Shown here: piece after piece, positions 1 to 5,377 of the stretch
How the letters are laid out: each line of letters starts with the position of its first letter
Numbering within the stretch: the first letter of the stretch is position 1
Source: Bradyrhizobium sp.
Lineage (GTDB): Bacteria; Pseudomonadota; Alphaproteobacteria; Rhizobiales; Xanthobacteraceae
Assembly (NCBI GenBank): GCA_028290165.1
Contig: JAQGKJ010000869.1
Span: forward strand, 1 to 5,789
Reading direction: 5' to 3'
DNA: 5,789 bases
Position numbers and translations under genes: made by a program
The notes under the pieces: generated by a model
What the model saw: the letters and a program-made list of their open reading frames with translations, nothing else
What the model was told of the DNA's origin: nothing
The model's database searches: none

Positions 1-131
1 TGGCCGAGGATTTCGAGCGCAAGGAACACAAGCTGTTCGGCGGCGATGGTTTTGAGATGATGGTCCATCGCGTCGCCGGCCTCGAACAGTCGATCGGCAT
101 CGGTGACCTTGCGCAGTTTACGCCGAACTGA
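1..131 (+). CDS. C-terminal fragment of an unrecognised protein
   Basis: This is an open frame running in from the left edge. Codons start at position 3 and TGA is at 129-131, giving 42 visible residues. The tail is rich in charged residues (AEDFERKEHKLFGG near the start) and ends in GDLAQFTPN. Codon use is G/C-biased at third positions, as in the neighbouring genes, which supports real coding. I do not recognise the family from this fragment and assign no function. It converges on the allophanate hydrolase gene, with only a palindromic repeat between them, so it is not in the same operon. Confidence 0.7.
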   Translation, partial: AEDFERKEHKLFGGDGFEMMVHRVAGLEQSIGIGDLAQFTPN

Positions 132-137
132 ATGCTT

Positions 138-286
138 ACCTCTCCCCGCTTGCGGCCGCTTGCGGGGAGAGGTCGGATTGCGAAGCAGTCCGGGTGAGGG
201 GGACTCACCGCGTTACTTCATCTTCATAGTTCTCGGCGACAGCCCCTCACCCTAACCCTCTCCCCGCGAAGGGCGGGGCGAGGGAG
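138..286. repeat. Compound palindromic intergenic repeat between convergent genes
   Basis: Three nested or adjacent inverted repeats fill this gap. Hairpin A (138-173) has perfect 12-bp arms ACCTCTCCCCGC / GCGGGGAGAGGT. Hairpin B (174-192) has arms CGGATTGC / GCAGTCCG with one T-G wobble. A long-range pair, GGGTGAGGGG (192-201) and CCCCTCACCC (243-252), is a perfect 10-bp match enclosing a unique spacer. Hairpin A' (256-284) has arms CCCTCTCCCCGC / GCGGGGCGAGGG with one mismatch. This resembles the high-copy CTCTCCCCGC palindromes scattered between genes in rhizobial and Rhodopseudomonas-type genomes (remembered, not searched). No transposase or T-tract is present. In the transcript it could act as a strong bidirectional structure protecting or ending both convergent mRNAs. 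Confidence 0.75.
146..165. repeat. 10-bp tandem duplication in the loop of hairpin A
   Basis: The unit CCGCTTGCGG occurs twice head to tail, at 146-155 and 156-165. Removing one copy leaves an uninterrupted hairpin with a short loop, which is the form expected for this repeat class. This copy therefore appears to have gained one unit by slippage, which also creates a central GCGGCCGC palindrome (152-159). Confidence 0.8.
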
Positions 287-312
287 CAGACTGAGCCACC
301 TGCGTGCGAAGA

Positions 313-2103
313 TTACCCCGCCGCCGCCATAAAGGCGCGCCAGCCGCTGAAGGCGGAGATGTCGCGCGCGCCGTTCACGGCCGCAGGTTCGACAATAAAG
401 CCTTTGACGCCGCGGCCATCGGCAAGGCGGACGGTGCCGATCGACAGCGGCGGCGGGATCGCGGCGACGAATTTCCCGAACTGCGCCGCCGGCAGGGTCC
501 AGACCTCCAGCTCGATCGAGGTCCCCGTTCCCGCTTCCACCCGCAGCATGCCGGGCTTAGGCGGCGTGGTGTCGAGCGCATAGAGCTTGTAGTCCGGCGC
601 GGTTTTCGCCTGCTCCAGCAGTCGCCCGCCGAGCGCCTTCAATTCGCCGTTCAGCGCCATGCCCGAGAGATGCGCGCCAACCACGGCGATGGCGATTTCG
701 TCTCCGCGAAGCCGCGCCGGCAGCGGCGCAAGCGGCGGCTGCGGCAGGCCTCTGGCGCCCATCGACAGGTTGGTATCGGCATGAAAGACGCGGCCGATGC
801 TGGCAAGCTGCGCGTCCTGCCCGGCGGGCGCCAATAGCGTGATCCCGAACGGGATATCGTCGGCGCGTATTGCCGCCGGCAAGGCGAGGCCGCAGAGGTC
901 GAGCAAATTGACGAAATTGGTATAGGTGCCGAGCCTCGAATTGAGCTCGAGCGGATAGGCCAGCACCTGCGCGGTCGAATACACGGTCGGCGCCGTCGGC
1001 AGCACCAGCGCGTCGATGTTGGCGAAGGCGCGCTCGGCGATCTTGCGCAGCGCCTGCAGCCGGTACAGCGCCGCAAACGTGTCGGCGGCGGAAAGCCGCT
1101 GCCCCGCGATGATGATCTCGCGGGTAACGGGATGAATGGCTTCGGGCGATGACGCCAGCAGGTTGCGGATCACCAGATAACGTTCGGCGACCCACGGACC
1201 TTCATAGAGCAGCCGCGCGGTTTCATAGAACGGTTCGAGATCGAACTCGACCAGCGTGGCCCCCAGCGCGGTCCAGCGCTTCAGCGCGTCGCCATAGGCT
1301 GCCTCCGAGGCCTTGTCGCCGAAGAAGATTAATTGCCCTTTGCGCGGCACGCCCAGCCTGAGACTACCGGAAAACGGGGTAATCTCCGCAAGCGGCCGGT
1401 TGCGCGAATAGGGATCGGCGCCATCGGGGCCGGCCATCGCGACCAACGCCGTCATCGCGTCGTCGACGGTCAACGCGAACACCGACACGCAATCCAGCGT
1501 CCGGCATGCCGGCACCACGCCAGCGGTGGAAACCAGGCCGAGGCTCGGCTTCAGCCCGACGATGTTGTTGAGCATGGCGGGGACGCGGCCGGAGCCTGCC
1601 GTGTCGGTGCCCAATGCCAGGGGCACCAGTCCGGTCGAAACCGCCACTCCCGAGCCTGAACTCGATCCGCCCGGAATCAGATCGCCGCGCAAGGGGTTAT
1701 TGGGGATGCCATAGGGCGAGCGCACGCCGACCAGGCCTGTCGCGAACTGGTCGAGGTTGGTCTTCCCGACGATGATGGCGCCCGCCGCCCGCAGCCGCGC
1801 CACCGAGGTCGCGTCATGGGCCGGTAGATAAGAGAACGCCGGGCAGGCGGCCGTGGTGGGAAAGCCGACGGCGTCGATGTTGTCCTTCACGCCGACGGGA
1901 ACGCCGAACAGCGGCAGCTGCGCGGCCTCTTTCGGGTTTAGGGCTTCGGCCTCCGCGATCGCTGCCTTTTCATCGCGCAGGCTGATGAAGATGGCGGGAT
2001 CGTTGTGGTCGCGAATGCGCGCAAAGCTGCGCGCGACGGTTTGCGCCGGCGACACGGTGCCGGCGCGATGCGCGGCGACAATCGCAGCGACAGTTTCAGT
2101 CAC
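313..2103 (-). CDS. atzF: Allophanate hydrolase
   Basis: This 596-residue protein hydrolyses allophanate (urea-1-carboxylate) to ammonia and CO2. That is the last step of ATP-dependent urea breakdown and of cyanuric acid/biuret degradation, and it acts in the cytoplasm. Residues 1 to about 450 are an amidase-signature domain with an intact Ser-cisSer-Lys triad: K73 in GVKDNID, S147 in PGGSSSGSG and nucleophile S171 in GTDTAGSGRVPA. Residues from about 470 to 596 form the allophanate hydrolase C-terminal domain (VVGAHLSGMALN near 474-485, DISAFSGWRAF at 581-591), which distinguishes it from glutamyl-tRNA and general amidases. Length is normal for the full two-domain form. The start is GTG at 2103-2101; an in-frame TGA at 2118-2116 excludes a longer form. 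GGGG (2110-2113) six bases upstream is only a modest ribosome site. A sigma-54 promoter lies upstream. No urea carboxylase or biuret hydrolase adjoins it, so the allophanate source must be encoded elsewhere. Confidence 0.95.
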   Translation of the reverse strand: MTETVAAIVAAHRAGTVSPAQTVARSFARIRDHNDPAIFISLRDEKAAIAEAEALNPKEAAQLPLFGVPVGVKDNIDAVGFPTTAACPAFSYLPAHDATSVARLRAAGAIIVGKTNLDQFATGLVGVRSPYGIPNNPLRGDLIPGGSSSGSGVAVSTGLVPLALGTDTAGSGRVPAMLNNIVGLKPSLGLVSTAGVVPACRTLDCVSVFALTVDDAMTALVAMAGPDGADPYSRNRPLAEITPFSGSLRLGVPRKGQLIFFGDKASEAAYGDALKRWTALGATLVEFDLEPFYETARLLYEGPWVAERYLVIRNLLASSPEAIHPVTREIIIAGQRLSAADTFAALYRLQALRKIAERAFANIDALVLPTAPTVYSTAQVLAYPLELNSRLGTYTNFVNLLDLCGLALPAAIRADDIPFGITLLAPAGQDAQLASIGRVFHADTNLSMGARGLPQPPLAPLPARLRGDEIAIAVVGAHLSGMALNGELKALGGRLLEQAKTAPDYKLYALDTTPPKPGMLRVEAGTGTSIELEVWTLPAAQFGKFVAAIPPPLSIGTVRLADGRGVKGFIVEPAAVNGARDISAFSGWRAFMAAAG

Positions 2104-2232
2104 GCACTGCCCCGATCAGGAAACAAGGTCGCGCGCCGCAGGGAGCGTCTTTCGAATGCGGAACGGGAAGGATGAACTAGGCGCGCCATGGCTCGCTGCA
2201 CTCCGGGGAAGGCGGAAATCCTGCTCCATCGT

Positions 2233-2248
2233 AGCAAGCAGTGTGCCA
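2233..2248 (-). promoter_or_regulatory. Sigma-54 (-24/-12) promoter for atzF
   Basis: On the minus strand this reads TGGCAC-ACTGC-TTGCT, matching the RpoN core TGGCAC-N5-TTGCW exactly. There are ten bases between the -24 GG and the -12 GC, the spacing this sigma factor requires. It points at atzF. The predicted transcript start is near 2222, giving a leader of about 119 bases before the GTG. The only weak point is an A rather than a pyrimidine just before TGGCAC. Sigma-54 control suits a nitrogen-scavenging enzyme. Confidence 0.75.
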
Positions 2249-2283
2249 TTGTGTACATCGAAATGGCAGGGCCGATTTACGAG

Positions 2284-2299
2284 AATCAACACGTATTAT
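2284..2299 (+). promoter_or_regulatory. Weak IHF-like sequence between enhancer and promoter
   Basis: AATCAA at 2284-2289 matches the first half of the IHF consensus WATCAANNNNTTR. The second half is poor at the right spacing, although ATTA follows two bases later. It lies in a locally AT-richer stretch between the sigma-54 promoter and the upstream palindrome, where a DNA-bending protein commonly sits. Low confidence on sequence alone. Confidence 0.2.
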
Positions 2300-2362
2300 C
2301 AGGCGCTTGAATGAATTTCCCGGCAGCGATTGCGGCCCATGGCCGCGGTGGCGTGAATCGTT

Positions 2363-2381
2363 TTGCTCATTTTATGAGCAA
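2363..2381. promoter_or_regulatory. Perfect palindrome, candidate enhancer-binding site
   Basis: TTGCTCAT-TTT-ATGAGCAA is a perfect 8-bp inverted repeat with a 3-base spacer. Its centre lies about 150 bases upstream of the predicted sigma-54 start, within the usual range for an activator's upstream activating sequence. It does not match the NtrC (TGCAC...GTGCA) or NifA (TGT-N10-ACA) patterns, so a different dedicated enhancer-binding protein is possible. It also lies 63-81 bases past the ndh stop codon, but no T-tract follows in the minus-strand transcript (AAAACG follows), so it is unlikely to be an intrinsic terminator. Confidence 0.5.
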
Positions 2382-2443
2382 GGCCAGGGCGCGTCGACCG
2401 AAGGTATGGAATGGGCGGCCGAGGCAAGGGAACGTTTGCCGCG

Positions 2444-3727
2444 TCAGCGCACCACCTTGCTGCTGCCTTGGGTAATCAGCCGCGCGGCGCGCTGGTCGCG
2501 GGCGTAGACCCACAGCCAGCTGATCGCGACACTAAGCCGATGGCGCAGGCCGATCAGGAAGTAGATGTGCGCGATGCCCCAGATCCACCACGCAAGGGTG
2601 CCGCGCAGCTTGATGCGCCCGAAATCGATCACCGCCTTGCGCTTGCCGATCTGCGCCAGGCTGCCGGCATGCTTGTAGCGGAAGGGGGCGGGCGTGCCGC
2701 CGCTCAGCCGCGTCTTGATGGCTTCTGCGACATAGCGTCCCTGTTGTTTGGCCGCCGGCGCAATACCGGGGACCGGCTTGCCATCCGGGCCCGCGATGAC
2801 AACGGTATCGCCGATGGCAAAGATGTCGGGATGGTCTGGGACGGTGAGGTCGGGCAGCACTTCCAGGCGGCCGGCGCGATCGGCCGCAGCACCCAGCCAT
2901 TCGGCGGCCGGCGAGGCGCGCACGCCGGCGGCCCAGATCAGGGTCCTGGCTTGCAGCGTCTCGCCGCCGTAGACGACGCCGTCGGCCGAGCATTCGGTGA
3001 CGGCTTTTCCCAATACGACTTCAACGCCGATACTTTCCAGCGAGCGCTGCGCATAGGCCGAGAGTTCGTCGGCAAAGCCCGCCAGGACGCGCGGTCCGTC
3101 CTCGATCAGAACGACGCGCGCCTTGTGGGTGTCGATGTTGCGGAAGTCGGGCGGCAGCGTGTCCTGCGCCAGTTCGGCGATGGTGCCGGCGAGTTCGACG
3201 CCGGTCGGACCGGCGCCTACGATGACGAAGGTCAGGAGCGCGGCGCGCCGCTGCGGATCGCTCTCGCGCTCGGCGCGCTCGAAGGCAACGAGAATCCGTC
3301 GCCGCAGCGTGGTGGCGTCTTCCAGTGTCTTCAGTCCCGGCGCGAACGGCTCCCATTCGTCATGACCGAAATAGGCATGCCGGGCGCCGGTGGCGAGAAC
3401 GAGCGTGTCATAGGGCAGCGCGTCGCCATCATCGAGCAGCACACGCTTGGCCTTCGTATCGACGCCGGTCACCGTCGCGAACAGGGTCGTGACTTCCGGG
3501 CGCCCGCGCAAGAGATAGCGGATCGGCCAGGCGATCTCCGAGGTCGCCAGTGAGGCGGTAGCGACCTGATAAAGTAGCGGCTGGAACAGATGATGATTGC
3601 GGCGGTCGACCAGCGTGATGGTGACCGGCGCGCCGGCCAGCTGATAGGTCGTTTCCAGTCCGCCGAAGCCGGCGCCGACGATCACCACGCGATGGGGGTT
3701 TGCGGGTCGCGGCTGTTCGGTCGTCAT
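2444..3727 (-). CDS. ndh: Type II NADH:quinone oxidoreductase (NDH-2)
   Basis: This 427-residue single-subunit flavoprotein passes electrons from NADH to membrane quinone without pumping protons. The FAD-binding Rossmann fold starts at residue 13 with GAGFGG (18-23) and the acidic D41 ending strand 2. The NADH-binding Rossmann fold has GAGPTG at 171-176 and E209. AIGD at 304-307 is the second FAD contact. APAAKQQG at 323-330 matches the AxxKQxxG quinone-site signature of NDH-2. The C-terminal part (about 377-408, WWIWGIAHIYFLIGL onward) is the amphipathic membrane anchor. Length is normal. The ATG at 3727-3725 has GGAAGG (3737-3742) nine bases upstream, a good ribosome site. It lies downstream of the MFS gene on the same strand and could be read through from it, but a possible promoter of its own is noted. 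Sulfide:quinone reductase is an alternative for the superfamily, but the expected redox cysteines are absent. Confidence 0.92.
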   Translation of the reverse strand: MTTEQPRPANPHRVVIVGAGFGGLETTYQLAGAPVTITLVDRRNHHLFQPLLYQVATASLATSEIAWPIRYLLRGRPEVTTLFATVTGVDTKAKRVLLDDGDALPYDTLVLATGARHAYFGHDEWEPFAPGLKTLEDATTLRRRILVAFERAERESDPQRRAALLTFVIVGAGPTGVELAGTIAELAQDTLPPDFRNIDTHKARVVLIEDGPRVLAGFADELSAYAQRSLESIGVEVVLGKAVTECSADGVVYGGETLQARTLIWAAGVRASPAAEWLGAAADRAGRLEVLPDLTVPDHPDIFAIGDTVVIAGPDGKPVPGIAPAAKQQGRYVAEAIKTRLSGGTPAPFRYKHAGSLAQIGKRKAVIDFGRIKLRGTLAWWIWGIAHIYFLIGLRHRLSVAISWLWVYARDQRAARLITQGSSKVVR

Positions 3728-3761
3728 GTGGAAGCGCCTTCCGTTCCGGTGTCTCCCGCGT

Positions 3762-5201
3762 TCAGTATATGTAAGCGTTTGGAGGGTTCAGTCCAAGGCC
3801 GGTGATGCACTCCGCGGCACCTCGGCCAGCGTCACGCGAGGGCGGCCCGGCAGCCACAAGCCCGCAATGGCTCCCAATAGGGAAAGCGCGGCTGCAAGCA
3901 TCATTGCCGCCGCGAAGCCAGCGCTGAGGTGAATCGACCGATCCATTGGCGGCAAACACCGCAACCAGCGCGGCGATGCCGAACATGCCGCCGAGAAAGC
4001 GTCCCATGTTGAAGACGCCGGACGCCTTGCCCATTTCGGTTACTGCCACCGAACCCAGAATTGCATTTTGCGCCGCCGGCATCGCCATCGAAACGCCAAC
4101 GCCGGCGAGAACCAGCGGCGCGGCGAGGTTCGCATAGGCCAGACCTGGTGCGGCAACCATCGCGATCCAGCCAAGCCCGATCGCCTGCATCAACAGCCCC
4201 ACCACGACCAGCCGCCGCTCGCCGAATTTGTTGACGATGGCGCCCGCGACCGGCGCGGTGACGAACAGCGTCGCGGTCCAGGGCAACAGCCGCAGCCCGG
4301 CGCCAAGCGGGCCGTAGCCGAGCGCGGTCTGCAGGAATTGCGGCAGCAGGAACAACACGCCATACATCGCCGCATAAAACACAAAACTCGCGGCAATGCC
4401 GGCGGAAAACGCGTACGACTTGAACAGCCGCATCGGCACCATCGGCGCCTGCGCACGTGATTCCCAAACCACAAACGCGGCAGCGAACAGCATGCCCGCG
4501 ACCAGCGGGCCCGCGGCTTCAGTGCTGGTCCATCCCGCCACATTGCCGCGCAGCAGGCCCCATACCAGCGCCAGTGCGGCGGCGGCGACCATGGCCAACC
4601 CGGGAATGTCCAGCTTGGCGATCGGACCAAAACTCTCGCGAAGCCGCGTCAGCGCCAAGGCGATGGCGATCAGGCCGATTGGCAGATTGATCCAGAAGAT
4701 CCATCGCCACCCGAAATTCTCGGTGATGAAGCCGCCGATGGCGGGCCCGACAAGGAGGGCAACTCCGGTGACGCCGCTGAAAATGCCGAGCGCTCGCGCG
4801 CGCTCTTCCCTTGGAAACGCGCCGCTGAGGATCGCCATGGCCAGCGGCATCACCAGCGCGGCGCCGGCGCCCTGAGCCGATCGCGCCGCGATCAGTGTTG
4901 CCACGCTGCCTGACAGCGCGCACGCCACGGAGGCTAGGACAAACAGCAAAATGCCGGCGGCGAACATTCGGCGGCGGCCGAACCGGTCGCCCAGCGCGGC
5001 CCCGGTCAGCAGCAATACCGCAAAAGTCAGGTTGTAGGCGTTGACCGTCCATTGCAGCGTCTCGACCGAGGCGCCGAGATCGCCGCGGATGGTGACGAAG
5101 CCGGTGGTGATGACCAGCGCGTCCAGCGCCATCATGAAGGACGCCAGCGCGGTCACGCCAAGCACCCAGTTCTTTTTGCCTCTCGCGTCGGCTTCACCCA
5201 T
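3762..5201 (-). CDS. MFS drug-efflux-type transporter (DHA2/EmrB-QacA), frameshifted 3' end
   Basis: The open frame encodes 479 residues, a proton-driven inner-membrane exporter of the 14-helix type; the substrate cannot be deduced. Evidence is many hydrophobic helices, motif A GAALGDRFGRRR (67-78) in the loop after helix 2, and the motif C region GVTGVALLVGPAIGG (143-157) in helix 5, followed by the DHA2-like FGWRWIFWINLP (163-174). ATG at 5201-5199 is preferred over the adjacent GTG at 5204 because GGAGAG (5207-5212) is then five bases away. After GSVD (around residue 423) the frame continues as a polar, arginine-rich tail (QRWLRGGNDACSR...) ending at TGA 3764-3762. The expected hydrophobic last helix is encoded in another frame (see the separate entry). 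The product probably lacks its final helix, so the gene may be a recent pseudogene, or the base call may be wrong. No regulator gene is adjacent. Confidence 0.85.
   Translation of the reverse strand: MGEADARGKKNWVLGVTALASFMMALDALVITTGFVTIRGDLGASVETLQWTVNAYNLTFAVLLLTGAALGDRFGRRRMFAAGILLFVLASVACALSGSVATLIAARSAQGAGAALVMPLAMAILSGAFPREERARALGIFSGVTGVALLVGPAIGGFITENFGWRWIFWINLPIGLIAIALALTRLRESFGPIAKLDIPGLAMVAAAALALVWGLLRGNVAGWTSTEAAGPLVAGMLFAAAFVVWESRAQAPMVPMRLFKSYAFSAGIAASFVFYAAMYGVLFLLPQFLQTALGYGPLGAGLRLLPWTATLFVTAPVAGAIVNKFGERRLVVVGLLMQAIGLGWIAMVAAPGLAYANLAAPLVLAGVGVSMAMPAAQNAILGSVAVTEMGKASGVFNMGRFLGGMFGIAALVAVFAANGSVDSPQRWLRGGNDACSRAFPIGSHCGLVAAGPPSRDAGRGAAECITGLGLNPPNAYIY
3764..3791 (-). promoter_or_regulatory. 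Candidate promoter for ndh
   Basis: On the minus strand, CTGAAC (3786-3791) and TATACT (3764-3769) are separated by 16 bases. The -10 matches TATAAT at five of six positions, while the -35 is weak at three of six. It would give a leader of about 30 bases before the ndh ATG. It overlaps the end of the MFS gene. Supported only by consensus similarity. Confidence 0.3.
3788..3935 (-). pseudogene. Out-of-frame true C-terminus of the MFS transporter
   Basis: Starting near 3931, the frame one base further on encodes AGFAAAMMLAAALSLLGAIA followed by GLWLPGRPRVTLAEVPRS and ends SPALD at TGA 3790-3788. This is a hydrophobic helix with a short polar tail, typical of the end of a DHA2 transporter. Joining it to GSVD would give about 470 residues, so overall length does not reveal the defect. 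The break falls around 3924-3935 and needs one extra base, or loss of two modulo three. Confidence 0.8.
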
Positions 5202-5377
5202 CACGTCTCTCCGCTTGTTCCGGCCGCGTCATGCGGCGTTCACGGACAAGACGAATGGGCAGCGACGCCGGATACAGTCGAAAAATATTTGTTTGCGACC
5301 GAATCCTTGAGCACGCGCCGAACGTCTTGGGGGTCGAGAGGCGATCAATTCGCGTCGCTTATTCCATGGAGAGAGTG
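5202..5377. promoter_or_regulatory. Divergent promoter region with AT-rich inverted repeat
   Basis: This 176-bp gap separates the minus-strand MFS gene from the plus-strand ABM-like gene, so it must hold the promoters for both. The most distinctive part is 5277-5299, GTCGAAAAA-TATTT-GTTTGCGAC. Its arms match at seven of nine positions, in a clearly AT-rich patch about 76 bases from the MFS start. It is a plausible operator for a dimeric repressor. I cannot place -35/-10 elements with confidence. Confidence 0.4.

Larger units (their letters stand above)
2104..2443. other. 340-bp gene-free regulatory region upstream of atzF
   Basis: This lies between the ndh stop (2444) and the atzF start (2103), both on the minus strand. 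I see no convincing coding sequence in it. It contains the sigma-54 promoter, the 19-bp palindrome and the weak IHF-like sequence described separately. No intrinsic terminator for ndh is visible. The gap argues that ndh and atzF are separate transcription units. Confidence 0.7.

Noticed and set aside
304..837. 177-codon plus-strand open frame opposite the 3' end of atzF
   Set aside because: It is antisense to the conserved C-terminal domain of allophanate hydrolase and has shadow-frame composition.
2116..2229. 37-codon minus-strand ORF just upstream of atzF and in the same frame
   Set aside because: Its ATG lies upstream of the predicted sigma-54 transcript start, no ribosome site is apparent and the sequence is unremarkable. 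It ends at TGA five codons before the GTG, and atzF orthologues start near that GTG.
2363..2381. Palindrome as an intrinsic terminator of ndh
   Set aside because: The stem is only 8 bp and AT-containing, and no T-tract follows on either strand.
2411..3553. 380-codon open frame on the plus strand opposite ndh
   Set aside because: It is antisense to a clear NDH-2 gene with all its motifs. Its composition (Arg, Gly, Ala, Asp rich, no recognisable motif) is what GC-rich codon bias produces in a shadow frame.
3901..4467. 188-codon minus-strand frame within the MFS gene, overlapping the frameshift
   Set aside because: It is in the third frame and encodes an arginine/alanine-rich shadow sequence without membrane helices. 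It is not the frame that restores the transporter C-terminus.
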